From Euonymus europaeus (lineage: Eukaryota; Streptophyta; Magnoliopsida; Celastrales; Celastraceae): a stretch of 64,000 nucleotides of DNA. Below the pieces are notes generated by a model, which was not told the DNA's origin, ran no database searches, and saw only the letters and a list, made by a program, of their open reading frames with translations. This document shows positions 22,179 to 35,000 of this stretch, in pieces. Position 1 is the stretch's first letter. Each line of letters opens with the position of its first letter. The DNA lies in assembly GCA_963580455.1 (NCBI GenBank), contig OY756962.1, positions 12,790,001-12,854,000 on the forward strand, written 5' to 3'. A program made the position numbers and the translations under genes.

Positions 22179-23829
22179 GTTTTATTCGGTGTACACTTTT
22201 TATTGTTCTTCTATGTCAAATTTTATGAGTAGAAGCTTCCAAGATTATTTCGATTCCAACAACACCAACGTGCTATGCCAAATGGACAAAACCGTTAAAA
22301 GCTCCTCCATAGAGAAACTTCGGACCATCAAAGTTGCTCGGTGTACACTTTTTATTGTTCTTCTATGTCAAATTTTATGAGTATAAGCTTCCATGATTAT
22401 TTCGATTTCAAATCACCAACTTTCTATTACAAATAGACAAAACCGTTACAAGCTACTCCATACAGAGAGTTGAGCAACTTCGGACCATCAAATTTGCTTG
22501 ATGTACACTTTTTATTGATCTTCTATGTCAAATTTTACGAGTATGACCTTCCAAGATTATTTCAATGCCAAAACGCCAACTTTTTATCACAAATGGACAA
22601 AACCGATAAAAGCTTCTACATAGAGATAGTTGAACAACTTCGGACCAACAAAGTTCCTCGGGATACACTTTTTATTGTTCTTCTTTGTCAAATTTTACGA
22701 GTATAAGCTTCCTAGATTATTTCGATTCCAAATCACCAACTTTCTATGAGAAATGGACAAAACCGTTAAAAGCTCCTCCATAGAGAGATTTGAGCAACTT
22801 CGAACCATCAAAGTCGCTCGACGTACACTTTTTATTGTTCTTCTATGTCAAATTTTACGAGTATAAGCTTCCAAGATTATTTCGATGCCATAACACCAAC
22901 TTTTTATCATAAATGGACAAAACCGCAAAAAGCCCCTCCATAGAGAGAGTTGGGCAACTTCGGACCATCAAAGTTGCTCGGTGTACACTTTTTATTGTTA
23001 TTCTATGTCAAATTTTATGAGTATAAGCTTCCAAGATTATTTCGATTCCAAATCACCAACTTTCTATGAGATATATACAAAACCGTTAAAAGCTCCTCCA
23101 TAGAGAGAGTTGAGCAACTTCGAACCATCAAAGTTGCTCGATGTACACTTTTTATTGTTCTTCTATGTCAAATTTTACGAGTATAAGCTTCCATGATTAT
23201 TTCGATACAAAACACCAACTTTTTATCACAAATGGACAAAACCGTTAAAAGCCCCTCCATAGAGAGATCGTTGAGCAACTTCGGACCAACAAATTTTCTC
23301 GAGAGACACTTTTTGTTGTTCTTCTATGTCAAATTTTACGAGTATAAGCTTCCAAGACTATTTCGATGCCAAAAGACCAACTTTCTATGACAAATGGAAA
23401 AACCCGTTAAAAGCTACTCCAGAGACAGAGTTGAGCAAGTTCGGACCATAAAAGTTGTTCGACGTACACTTTTTACGATTCTTCTATGTCAAATTTTACG
23501 AGTAGAAGCTTCCAAGATTATTTCGACTCCAAATCACCAACTTTCTATGAGAAATGGACAAAACCGTTAAAAGCTCCTCCATAGAGACAGTTGAGCAACT
23601 TCGAACCATCAAAGTTGCTCGATGTACACTTTTTATGGTTCTTCTATGTCAAATTTTACGAGTATAAGCTTCCAAGACTATTTCGATGCCAAAAGACCAA
23701 CTTTCTATGACAAATGGACAAACCCGTTAAAAGCTACTCCATAGACAGAGTTGAGCAAGTTCGGACCATAAAAGTTGTTCAACGTACACTTTTTACGATT
23801 CTTCTATGTAAAATTTTACGAGTAGAAGC

Positions 23830-25687
23830 TTCCAAGATTATTTCGATTCCAAATCACCAACTTTCTATGAGAAATGGACAAAACCGTTAAAAGCTCCTCC
23901 ATAGAGAGAGTGGAGCAACTTCGAACCATCAAAGTTGCTCGATGTACACTTTTTATTGTTCTTCTATGTCAAATTTTACGAGTATAAGCTTCCAAGATTA
24001 TTTCGATGCCAAAACACCAACTTTTTATCACAATTGGACAAAACTGTTAAAAGCTCCTCCATAGAGAGAGTTGAGCAACTTCGGACCAAAAAAGTTGCTC
24101 GGGATAAATTTTTTATTGTTCTTTTATGTCAAATTTTATGATTATAAGCTTCCTAGATTATTTCGATGCTAAAACACCATCTTTCCATGACAAATGGACA
24201 AAGCCGTTAAAAGCTCCTCCATAGAGAGAGTTGAGCAACTTCAAACCATCAAAGTTGCTCGATGTACACTTTTTATTGTTCTTCTATGTCAAATTTTATG
24301 AGTATAAGCTTCCAAGATTATTTCGATGCCAAAACACCAAATTTTTATCACAAATGGACAAAACCGTTAAAAGCTCCTCTATATAGAGAGTTGAGCAATT
24401 TCGGACCCTAAAAGTTGTCGGGATACACTTTTTATTGTTCTTCTTTGTCAAATTTTATGAGTATAAGCATCCTAGATTATTTCGATGCTAAAACACCATC
24501 TTTCTATGACAAATGGACAAACCCGTTAAAAGCCCTTCCATAGAGAGAGTTGAGCAACTTCGGACCATCAAAGTTGCTCGGTGTACACATTTTATTCTAT
24601 GTCAAATTTTATGAGTATAAGCTTCCAAGATTATTTCGATTCCAATTCACCAACTTTCTATGAGAAATGGACAAAACCGTTAAAAGCTCCTCCATCGAGA
24701 GAGTGGAGCAACTTCGAACCATCAAAGTTGCTCGATGTACACTTTTTATTGTTGTTCTATGTCAAATTTTACGAGTATAAGCTTCCATGATTATTTCGAT
24801 GCCAAAACACCAACTTTTTATCACAAATGGACAAAACCGTTAAAAGTCGCTCCATAGAGAGAGTTGAGTAACTTCGGACCAACAAAGTTGGTCGATGTAC
24901 ACTTTTTATTGTTCTTCTATGTTAAATTTTATGAGTATAAGCTTCCTAGATTATTTCGATGCCAAAAAATGAACATTTTACGACAAATGGACAAAACCGT
25001 TAAAATCTCCTCCATAGAGAGAGTTGAGCAACTTCGGACCATCACAGTTGCTCGGTGTACACTTTTTATTCTTCTTCTGTGTCAAATTTTACGAGTATAA
25101 GCTTCCAAGATTATTTTGATTCCAAATCACCAACTTTCTATGAGAAATAGACAAAACCGTTAAAAGCTTCTCCATCGAGAGAGTTGAGCAACTTCGAACC
25201 ATCAAAGTTGCTCGATGTACACTTTTTATTATTCTTCTATGTCAAATTTTACGAGTATAAGCTTCCATGATTATTTCGATGCCAAAACACCAACTTTTTA
25301 TCACAAATGGACAAAACCGTTAAAAGGCACTCCATAGAGAGAGTTGAGCAACTTCGGACCAACAAAGTTGCTCGAGATACACTTTTTATTATTCTTCTAT
25401 GTCAAATTTTACGAGTATAAGCTTCCAAGGCTATTTCGATGCCAAAAGACCAACTTTCTATGACAAATGGACAAACCCGTTAAAAGCTACTCCATAGACA
25501 GAGTTGAGCAAGTTCGGACCATAAAAGTTGTTCGACGTACACTTTTTACGATTCTTCTATGTCAAATTTTACGAGTATAAGCTTCCTAGATTATTTCGAT
25601 GACAAAACAGCAACTTTCTATGACAAATGGACAAAACAACTAAAACCTCCTCCATAGAGAGAGTTGAGCAACTTCGGACCATCAAAG
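23830..25687 (+). repeat. 3510-bp-spaced duplication within block B, copy 2 (cut by copia)
   Basis: Second copy of 20320-22178. Its right end coincides with the copia LTR junction; copy 1 continues beyond the equivalent point with AAAGTTTTATTCGGTGTAC, which is not what is found on the far side of the copia element. Confidence 0.85.
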
Positions 25688-27447
25688 TGTTAGGATCGTT
25701 TCTAGACTTAAGAGGGGGGGTGAATTAAGACTGTGTCTACTTTTTAGTTAAAATGGTCTTGATCACAAATAGTATAATATGACAACTCAATGCACAAGAT
25801 ATAACAAATAAGTTCACAAACAAAACAACAATAAATTTCTAATTTAACCGATTATAGAAACTTGAAGAACCAATTCTTGTAGCACTCCAAATGATGATGA
25901 ATATGTAATATAGTCTGCACACTTGAATGAGATAGTTAGTAATAACAACACAATATAAAACAATATGAAAATTTTGTTTTCTTAATCTTTAACACCCTGA
26001 TTAATCAAACCAATTTCAATTTACTGAATTCTAACTCTTTTGTGATTTTGAGAACTTTTGTTGTCTAAGTAATAATCACAAGTACGAAATAATAAAGAGA
26101 TAGAAAGATGACACCGAGATTTTTACGTGGTTCCTCAAACTGAGTACATCCACGGCCCTCCTTCAAAGGGACTTGCCAACACCTCCACTATGAATGCACT
26201 TCAAAGTACAAGTTACAATCTTGTTGATTTTATGGCTGAATCAACGAACCCTTACAATTCAATAAGCAAATATGATACTTGACTCAATGTGTATAATGGC
26301 TTTGGCTCAAGGATGGCTCTTTGATAGCTAGATATGAGAAATAACGTTCAAAGTATGCAAAGCTCAAAGTATGGCTGAGTATTGGCAAGATAGGCTCTCT
26401 CAAAATTGGTTTTAGGAAGATGAGAACTCAAGATAGTAACAATAGGGCTCAAGAACGTTTTTGGCTTGAAATTAGAGAGAATAAGGTTAAAACACAGCAA
26501 GCTTTCTTAGTTGGACTTATAGAGAATGATTGATTAAATGGCTTAGGTCCAACTGCTCATTTGAGGTGAGAAAGGAATGATTCTTGGTGAAATCTTTTTG
26601 GAGAAGGAAAATGGACGAAAATTAGGTATTGAAGATGTAGGAGAATCGGCTAGGATAGGCTAGTATTTGTGTTTATAGGATTTTGGCTAATCACACATAA
26701 TTTGACACAATGAAGGTTGGCTTTCCTTTTCAATTCTCCTAAGAGAATTCTTCATGATCTTGTTTCCTTTCTTGTAAGCTTGAATAAGTCTTCATCTTGA
26801 TCTTGTTTCCTTCTTGAGTGAATCTTCTTGATGTTCCAGAATGTCACCAATGGTCAAGATCTCTTCTTATATATAGAAAACCCTCCAACGGTTGGGATTG
26901 ATCTTCTCCTTGATTTGATGTTGATCTCATGATCTTCTTTTTAGTTGAAATTCGGATTTTCCTTCCATACGGTAGAAAAATGACAATTCCATGCTCTTCT
27001 TGTGTTATCTTTCCATAAAACTTGATCACCTTTTGATTCTTTACATATGGAATGCAAGACTTGATCTCTTTCCATAAGAATTGAACCTTTCTTGATCTCT
27101 TTCCATAAGAATTGAATTCCTGAACTTTTCATGATTTCTTTCCATATTCCATGCCTACAAACTTTCAAAAGATAATCCAAAAAGGATTTCTAACATTTTT
27201 GTCAACACAAGTTAGTTTCCATAAATGAAACACATTATGACAACTATATATGAAAGAAAAACGTGCATATATATATGAGAATGTTTTGATCAATTATTAA
27301 AGTGCAGATCATAAATATAAGACTAAGATCACATGAATTACCATATATAGAATCAAGGCTACATGAATTAAGTATTTCACACACATATTCAGCCACTTAG
27401 CATTTTCGAAATTCATCAAACTTAAGCTTGAAACGTATGCTTCAACA
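25688..27447 (-). repeat. 3' LTR of the copia element
   Basis: 1760 bp. On the minus strand it starts TGTTGAAGCATACG directly after the PPT and ends CGATCCTAACA, giving TGTT/AACA inverted ends. Short open frames inside it (for example 26844-27180) have no recognisable content. A run of seven C residues in the minus-strand sense occurs at about 25723-25729 near the 3' end. Both LTR boundaries are sharp. The left one abuts satellite; the second LTR is missing from the window. Confidence 0.85.
26866..26875 (-). promoter_or_regulatory. Probable TATA box in the copia LTR
   Basis: TATATATAAG on the minus strand, about 570 nt into the LTR in element orientation. It would separate a U3 of about 600 bp from an R/U5 of about 1150 bp. 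Plausible but not unique, since other AT-rich words occur at about 27270. Confidence 0.5.
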
Positions 27448-27460
27448 TTCTCCCCCTTTT
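27448..27460 (-). other. Polypurine tract of the copia element
   Basis: AAAAGGGGGAGAA on the minus strand, immediately before the LTR start TGTTGAAG. AAAGGGGGAGA-type tracts are typical of copia elements of this group. Confidence 0.85.
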
Positions 27461-27582
27461 GATAATTTCGAAAATAACTATCTTTGGTTTCTAAGCTCCC
27501 CCTTAACTTAGGCTCTCCTCCTCAACGTATACCAAAGATCCTATATTTCTCCCCCTTTAGTTTGGAAATTATGCAAAAGATA
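27461..27582 (-). other. Copia 3' untranslated segment
   Basis: Short stretch between the pol stop and the PPT. It contains a second purine-rich word (minus-strand CTAAAGGGGGAGAAA, about 27548-27562) but no coding sequence, so there is no room for an envelope-like gene. Confidence 0.7.
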
Positions 27583-29919
27583 TCAAACAAGTGATCTCAT
27601 ATTGAGCTGATTTCGAAGAAACTCAAACCTATCTTGGTTTAAAGGCTTGGTAAAAATATCTGCCACTTGATTCATAGTATCAATATACTCAACCTTAATA
27701 TGACCTTGAGAAACATGATCCCTAAGGAAATGGTGTCTTATCTCAATGTGTTTGGCTTTTGAATGAAGAATGGGGTTCTTAGATAAACTAATCGCACTAG
27801 TATTATCACAATAGATGGGGATCTCATCTACACTTACTCCATAATCAGCAAGTTGTTGTTTTAAATAGAGAAGTTGAGCACAACAACTCCCTACGGCCAT
27901 ATATTCAGCCTCGGTGGTGGATAGCGCTACACAACCTTGTTTCTTGGAAAACCAAGAAACCACCATGTTTCCTAGAAATTGAACAGTTCCGGAGGTACTC
28001 TTTCTATCTAATCTACTTCCAGCATAGTCCGCATCACTATAAGCATATAATTCATATGAAGACTGCCTATCATACCATAAGCCAAAATTAGATGTATGCT
28101 TTAGATATCTAAATATTCTTTTTACCGCTTGATAATGAGTAACTTTAGGAGCACTTTGAAACCTAGCACATAAACATACAGCATGCATGATATCCGATCT
28201 ACTACTTGTCAAATAGAGCAAAGACCCAATCATAGAACGATATAAAGAAGCATCAAAATCAGATTCATGCTCATCCTTTTCTAATCTAGTAGTAACAGAC
28301 ATGGGTGTGGGGGAAGGATTAAGTTTTTCAAACCCAAACTTCACAAACATATCATGCACATATTTAGCTTGATTTAAAAATATTCCTTTCTTACTTTGTT
28401 TAACTTGCAGCCCTAGGAAGTAGTTAAGCTCACCCATCATTGACATCTCAAATTCATTTTTCATGCAATTTTCAAATTCCTTAACCAAAGAATCTAAGGT
28501 AGAACCAAAAATGATGTCATCTACATAAATTTGAACTAAAAGTAAGTGTCCATTCTTTTCTTTTAAAAACAGAGTGTTATCTACCTTACCCCTTTGAAAA
28601 TTATTTTCTAATAAAAATGAAGAAAGTCTATCATACCAAGCTCTAGGAGCTTGTTTTAACCCATATAATGCCTTAGACAACTTATACCCATGCTCGGGTT
28701 TCTTAGGGTTTTCAAAACCAGGGGGTTGTTTTACAAAAACATTTTCATTGATAAAACCATTTAGAAAGGCACTTTTGACATCCATTTGATACAAAGTAAA
28801 ACCCTTATGACATGCAAATGAAATGAGCAATCTAATGGCTTCTAACCTAGCTACAGGGGCAAATGTCTCTTCATAATCTATACCCTCTTGTTGATTGTAC
28901 CCTTGTGCAACTAATCTAGCCTTGTTTCTAACCACCACTCCTTGTTCATTCATTTTGTTCCTAAATACCCACTTTGTTCCAATTATTGTTTGATCATTAG
29001 GCTTAGGAACTAATTCCCAAACTTTGTTTCTCTCAAACTGTCCTAACTCTTCTTGCATAGCATTGATCCACTCATTATCTACTAGAGCCTCTTTTATGGA
29101 TTTAGGTTCTACGTGAGAGATAAAATTATATGAATCATGCACATCATGTATGAATGCAAGTTTATCATCCAAATACGCATCATCAAAATTAGTCAAAACA
29201 CTTAGCACATAATCACTCATATTAGAAAAGTTTGAATGCAAGTGAGATCTTCTAGTCCTAACTCCTTGATTTAAGTCACCTATGACCAATTCTTTAGGAT
29301 GCTTATCTTTGTTAGGGATTTGTAACCATGAAGTAGGTGCTGGTCTTTCATTTATGTTCTCATTTTCAGATCCAGAAGGTTCGACCTCTTGTGTTCTAGT
29401 AGGCATAGACTCGGGTGGCTCTTGTATAGACACTTGAGGTATGTTATTTTCAGTTTCCCTAGTTTCTTTAAATGGAAGAATGTCCTCTAAGTCATCATTT
29501 ACTAGGGGCTGATTACTCTCATCCATATTCTTATCACAACTAGCCATTTCATTTTCAATAAACTTAATGTGAATTGACTCTTCTATTTTCCTAGATGATG
29601 GAACATAGACTCTATATGCTTTTGATGACAACGAATAACCAACCAGAATGCAACACACAGATTTTGGATCAAACTTATCAAGATTTTCTCTAGTGTTAAG
29701 CATATAACATTTACATCCAAAAGGTCTCAAATGATCTACTTTAGGTACCCTACCATTCCAAAGCTCATATGGTGTTTTTCCTAGACCTTTTCTAATGCTC
29801 AATCGATTCACAACATAACAAGCACAAGAAACGGCTTCAGCCCATAAAAACTTACGAAGATCATATTCACAAAGCATTGTTCTAGCAATTTCTTGTAAAG
29901 TTCTATTCTTTCTTTCTAC
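27583..29919 (-). pseudogene. pol: Copia pol: integrase C-terminus, reverse transcriptase, RNase H
   Basis: An uninterrupted frame of about 780 codons (first ATG at 29877, but this is internal to the polyprotein). It opens with the VERKNR block that supplies the third catalytic residue (Glu) of integrase. The integrase C-terminal region follows ([33 protein letters not shown]), then an acidic linker. RT starts near [12 protein letters not shown], with [30 protein letters not shown], the catalytic YVDD at 28516-28527 (residues 451-454 from 29877) and [15 protein letters not shown]. The copia RNase H carries [27 protein letters not shown] and [14 protein letters not shown]. It ends [12 protein letters not shown]. 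This segment has no internal lesion but is out of frame with the upstream part. Confidence 0.93.
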
Positions 29920-30850
29920 CCATTTTGTTGGGGTGTCCTAGGTGCTGAAAATTCGTGTTTAATACCATAATAATCACATAGATCATCAAACAACTTGTTC
30001 TCAAACTCTCCTCCATGGTCACTCCTTATTTTAACTATTGTTTGACTAGTCTCATTTTGAAGTTTCTTGATCAACTTAGAGAATGCATGAACAGCTTCAT
30101 TTTTGTGTTTTAAGAATATTGTCCAACAAAAACGTGAAAAATCATCAACTATAACAAACACATATAGACTACCTCCTAAGCTTTGAACTCGACTAGGCCC
30201 AAAAAGATCTATATGCATCATTTCAAGAACCCTAGATGTAGAGATGTAATCTTTAGACCTAAATGACTCTCTAGTATGCTTTCCCTTTATGCAAGTCTCA
30301 CAATCAGCAAACATGTCAAAATTTAGAGAGGGAATTCCTTGAACTAGACTCTTTTTGATTAATTTAGCTATAGATGAAATCCCTATATGCCCTAGTCTTC
30401 TATGCCACAAGTTCACATCATTTTCATTTGCTACCAAGCATGTAAGTTTGCAATTTTTAGTATCGTCTAGATTAAACACATACATACCACCTTCTCGTTT
30501 ACCAACCAGCAAGCAACTACCATGTTTATCAAGCACTTCACACTTCTTATCATCAAAGCACACTTTCAAATTTTTGTCACATAATTGAGCGACACTCAGC
30601 AAGTTAAATGCAAGATCATTAACTAAAGATACATTAGAGATAGGAACAGAAACGTTACCACCTATAATACCATAGCCAAGAATCTTTCCTTTCCTATTGT
30701 CTCCAAACGTGACTCTCCCTCCTTTTGAAGATTCTTGAAAGGATGAGAAGAGCTCCCTGTTTCCAGTCATGTGCCTTGTACATCCGCTGTCCATGAACCA
30801 TTTGCTTCTAGCTTTTCTTGGTTCCTTGTACTTAAAGCTTTCCTACACCA
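29916..30850 (-). pseudogene. pol: Copia protease and integrase N-terminal/core region
   Basis: Read in a different frame from its neighbours. It carries the copia protease motif WFMDSGCTRHMTGN (Asp-Ser-Gly active site, about 30780-30800), then NLLSVAQLCD, the pre-integrase zinc region (WHRRLGHIG ... CETCIKGKH) and the integrase core with HIDLFGPSR and IRSDHGGEFE. The core ends [10 protein letters not shown] followed by an in-frame TAG at 29916-29918. The catalytic Glu that should follow lies in the next frame, so the catalytic triad is split by the frame break. Confidence 0.9.
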
Positions 30851-30852
30851 AT

Positions 30853-31111
30853 TCAAATCGCTTTAGGTACCCACAACTTGTTGGGTCCTTGGGGATTAGT
30901 ATTGGTTCCTTTTGGAACCCAAACAAATACATCATTCTTTTGAAACACTTGCCGGAATTTAGGCTTAGCATGCATCACATAATCATTTTTATGCATATAA
31001 GACATGTAAGAAGCATTTTTATAACTTACATCATGATGACCATAATAATCACCTCTAGGCCTATAGTATCTAGAAGTTGGTGTTCTTGGCTGGTTATACT
31101 TCTTAAATGGT
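30853..31111 (-). pseudogene. Copia Gag C-terminal/linker remnant
   Basis: About 86 codons: KKYNQPRTPTSRYYRP, then a Tyr/His/Met-rich stretch (SYKNASYMSYMHKND), FVWVPKGTNTNPQGPNKLWVPKAI and a TGA. The repeated VWVPK/LWVPK words match the linker between the Gag zinc knuckle and protease of SIRE-type elements. The frame could open with an ATG at 31134, but that codon lies in inverted satellite sequence, so it is a chance chimera. Everything upstream of gag codons at 31111 is missing. Confidence 0.7.
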
Positions 31112-31161
31112 TGTGATGGTCCGAAGTTGCTCAACTCTCTCTATGGAGGAGCTTTTAACGG
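31112..31161 (-). repeat. Inverted satellite fragment at the copia junction
   Basis: About 48-50 bp that read as satellite only on the minus strand (plus strand TGATGGTCCGAAGTTGCTC ... GAGCTTTTAACGG). It is the reverse complement of the stretch from CCGTTAAAAGC through GAGCAACTTCGGACCATCA. It is the only reverse-oriented satellite I found in the window. The sequence then snaps back to direct orientation at CATCAAAGTTGCTCTG. Confidence 0.93.
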
Positions 31162-32061
31162 CATCAAAGTTGCTCTGTGTTCACTTTTTATTGTTCTTCT
31201 ATGTCAAATTTTACGAGTATAAGCTTCCAAGATTACTTCGATGCCCAAACACCAACTTTTTATCACAAATGGACAAAACCGTTAAAAGCTCCTCCATAGA
31301 GAGAGTTAAGCAACTTCGGACCAACAAAGTTGCTCGGGATACACTTTTTATTGTTCTCAAATTTTACGAGTATAAGCTTCCTAGATTATTTTGATGTTAA
31401 AACACCATCTCTCTATGACAAATGGACAAAACCATTAAAAGCCCCTCCATAGAGAGAGTTGATCAACTTCGGACCATCAAAGTTGCTCGGTGTACACTTT
31501 TTATTGTTAATCTATGTCAAATTTTATGAGTATAAGCTTCCAAGATTATTTCGATGCCAAAACACCAACTTTATAACAAATGGACAAAACCGTTAAAAGC
31601 TCCTCCATAGAGAGAGTTGAACAACTTCGGACCAACAAAGTTGCTCGGGATACACTTTTTATTGTTCTTCTATGTCAAATTTTACGAGTATAAGCTTCCT
31701 AGATTATTTCGATGCTAAAACACCATCTTTCTATGACAAATGGAAAAAATCGTTAAAAGCCCCTCCATAGAGAGACTTGAGCAACTTCGGACCATCAATG
31801 TTGCCCGGTATACACTTTTTATTGTTATTCTATGTCAAATTTTATGTGTATAAGCTTCCAAGATTATTTCGATTCCAAATCACCAACTGCTATGAGATAT
31901 GGACAAAACCGTTAAAAGCTCCTCCATAGAGAGAGTTGAGCAACTTCGAACCATGAAATTTGCTTGATATTCACTTTTTATTGTTCTTCTATGTTAAATT
32001 TTATGAGTATAAGCTTCCTAAATTATTTCGATGCCAAAAAACAAATTTTTTACGAGAAATG

Positions 32062-35000
32062 GACAAAACCGTTAAAAGCTCCTCCATAGAGAGAGTTGAG
32101 TAACTTCGGACCATCAAAGTTGCTCGGTGTACACTTTTTATTGTTCCCCTATGTCAAATTTTACGAGTATAAGCTTCCAAGATTACTTCGATGCCAAAAC
32201 ACCAACTTTTATCACAAATAGACAAAACCGTTAAAAGCCCCTCCATAGAGAGAGTTGAGCAACTTCGGACCATCAAAGTTGCTCTATGTACACTTTTTAT
32301 TGTTATTCTATGTCAAATTTTATGAGTATAAACTTCCAAGATTATTTTGATTCCAAATCGCCCATTTTCTATGAGAAATGGACAAAACCGTTAAAAGCTC
32401 CTCCATAGAGAGAGTTGAGCAACTTCGAACCATCAAAGTTGCTCTGTGTTCTCGTTTTATTGTTCTTCTATGTCAAATTTTACGAGTATAAGCTTCCAAG
32501 ATTACTTCGATGCCAAAACACCAACTTTTTATCACAAATGGACAAAACCGTTAAAAGCTCCTCCATAGAGAGAGTTGAGCAACTTCGGACCAACAAAGTT
32601 GCTCGGGATACACTTTTTATTGTTCTTCGACGTCAAATTTTACGAGTATAAGCTTCCTAAATTATTTTGATGTTAAAACACCATCTCTCTATGACAAATG
32701 GACAAAACCGTTAAAAGCCCCTCCATAGAGAGAGTTGAGCAACTTCGGACCATAAAAGTTGCTCGGTGTCCACTTTTTATTGTTAATCTATGTCAAATTT
32801 TATGAGTATAAGCTTCCAAGATTATTTCGATGCCAAAACACCAACTTTTTATCACAAATGGACAAAACCGTTAAAAGCTCCTCCATAGAGAGAGTTGAAC
32901 AACTTCGGACCAACAAAGTTGCTCGGGATACACTTTTTATTGTTCTTCTATGTCAAATTTTACGAGTATAAGCTTCCTAGATTATTTCGATGCTAAAACA
33001 CCATCTTTCTATGACAAACGGAAAAAACCGTTAAAAGCCCCTCCATAGAGAGAGTTGAGCAACTTCGGACCATAAAAGTTGCCCGGTATACACTTTTTAT
33101 TGTTATTCTATGTCAAATTTTATGTGTATAAGCTTCCAAGATTATTTCGCTTCCAAATCACACACTGCTATGAGAAATGGACAAAACCGTTAAAAGCTCC
33201 TCCATAGAGAGAGTTGAGCAACTTCGAACCATGAAAGTTGCTTGATATACACTTTTTATTGTTCTTCTATGTTAAATTTTATGAGTATAAGCTTCCAAGA
33301 TTATTTCGATGCCGAAAAAAAAAATTTACAAGAAATGGACAAAACCGTTAAAAGCTCCTCCACAGAGAGAGTTGAGTAACTTCGGACCATCAAAATTGCT
33401 CGGTGTACACTTTTTATTGTTCTCCTATGTCAAATTTTACGAGTATAAGCTTCCAAGATTACTTCGATGCCAAAACACCAACTTTTATCACAAATGGACA
33501 AAACCGTTAAAAGCCCTCCATAGAGAGAGTTGGGCAGCTTCGGACCATCAAAATTGCTCGATGTACACTTTTTATTGTTATTCTATGTCAAATTTTATGT
33601 GTATATAAGCTTCCAAGATTATTTCGATTCCAAATCACCAACTTTCTATGAGCAATGGACAAAACCGTTAAAAGCCGCTCCATAGAGAGAGTTGACAACT
33701 TCGAACCATGAAAGTTGCCCAAAGTACAATTTTTATTGTTATTCCATGTCAAATTTTATGAGTATAAGCTTCCAAGATTATTTCGATTCCAAATCGCCAA
33801 CTTTCTATGTGAAATGGACAAAACCGTTAAAAGCTCTTCCATAGAGAGAGTGGAGCAACTTCGAACCATCAAAGTCGCTCGATGTACACTTTTTATTGTT
33901 CTTCTACGTCAAATTTTACGAGTATAAGCTTCCAAGATTATTTCGATGCCAAAACACCAACTTTTTATCACAAATGGACAAAACCTTTAAAAGCTCCTCC
34001 ATAGAGAGAGTTGAGCAATTTCGGACGAACAAAATTGCTCGGGATACACTTTTTATTGTTCTTCTATGTCAAATTTTACGAGTATAAGCTTCCTAGATTA
34101 CTTCGATGTCAAAACACCAACTTTTATCACAATTGGACAAACCGTTAAAAGCTCCTCCATAGAGAGAGTTGAGAAACTTCGGACCATCAAAGTTGCTCGG
34201 TGTACACTTTTTATTGTTCTTCTACGACAAATTTTACGAGTATAAGCTTCCAAGATTACTTCGATGCCAAAACACAAACTTTTTGTCACAAATGGACAAA
34301 ACCGTTAAAAGCTCCTCCATAGAGAGATTTGAGCAACTTCAGACCAGCAAAGTTGCTCGGGATACACTTTTTATTGTTCTTCTATGTCAAATATTACGAG
34401 TATAAGCTTCCTAGATTATTTCGATGCTAAAACACCATATTTCTATGACAAATGGAAAAAACCGTTAAAAGCCCCTCCATAGAGAGAGTTGAGCAACTTC
34501 GTACCATCAAAGTTGCCCGGTATACACTTTTTATTGTTATTCTATGTCAAATTTTATGTGTATAAGCTTCCAAGATTATTTCGATTCCAAATCACCAACT
34601 GCTATGAGATATGGACAAAACCGTTAAAAGCCCCTCCATAGAGAGAGTTGAGCAACTTCGAACCATGAAAGTTGCTTGATATACACTTTTTATTGTTCTT
34701 CTATGTTAAATTTTATGAGTATAAGCTTCCTAGATTATTTCGATGCCAAAAAACAAATTTTTTACGAGAAATGGACAAAACCGTTAAAAGCTCCTCCATA
34801 GAGAGAGTTGAGTAACTTCGGACTATCAAAGTTGCTCGGTGTACACTTTTTATTGTTCTCCTATGTCAAATTTTACGAGTATAAGCTTCCAAGATTACTT
34901 CAATGCCAAAACACCAACTTTTATCACAAATAGACAAAACTGTTAAAAGCCCCTCCATAGAGAGAGTTGAGCAACTTCGGACCATCAAAGTTGCTCTGTG

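Larger units (their letters stand above)
19279..25687 (+). repeat. Satellite array, block B
   Basis: About 6.4 kb of the same 160-bp satellite in the same orientation as block A. It includes a distinctive monomer type with GCTACTCCATAGACAGAGTT, AAAGTTGTTCGACGTAC and TTTTTACGATTC, seen beside the Tat element and at about 21980, 23410, 23730 and 25490. The 9-bp-deleted monomer of block A recurs at about 19600 and 22310. No sign of the GATTACTTCGATGCC monomer type that dominates block C. The right end is cut by the copia LTR in the middle of ACCATCAAAG. Confidence 0.96.
25688..31111 (-). mobile_element. Ty1/copia LTR retrotransposon, SIRE-like, 5'-truncated
   Basis: 5424 bp on the minus strand. 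In element order it has a Gag/linker remnant, protease, integrase, RT, RNase H, PPT and a complete 3' LTR. Integrase before RT is the copia order. The RT-proximal motif [14 protein letters not shown], the Gag linker ending WVPK and the long LTR resemble the SIRE/Maximus lineage. The 5' LTR, PBS and most of gag are absent: the coding sequence runs straight into satellite at about 31111. Two frame breaks (about 30850 and 29919) disrupt the polyprotein. No envelope-like ORF lies between pol and the LTR. With only one LTR the insertion cannot be dated from LTR divergence. Confidence 0.92.

Noticed and set aside
26844..27180. Two short minus-strand open frames in the copia LTR
   Set aside because: They overlap in different frames, are rich in Lys/Ile/Trp as expected of AT-rich LTR sequence, and lie around the presumed TATA box.
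30853..31134. Complete small gene starting at the ATG at 31134
   Set aside because: The first codons (MSNFGPS) come from the inverted satellite filler and the rest from the copia Gag linker; the start is a junction accident.
25683..31169. CAAAG or CATCAAAG on both sides of the copia element as a target-site duplication
   Set aside because: The same word occurs in most monomers, the right side has inverted filler and no 5' LTR, and the flanks belong to different monomer families. A true TSD cannot be claimed.
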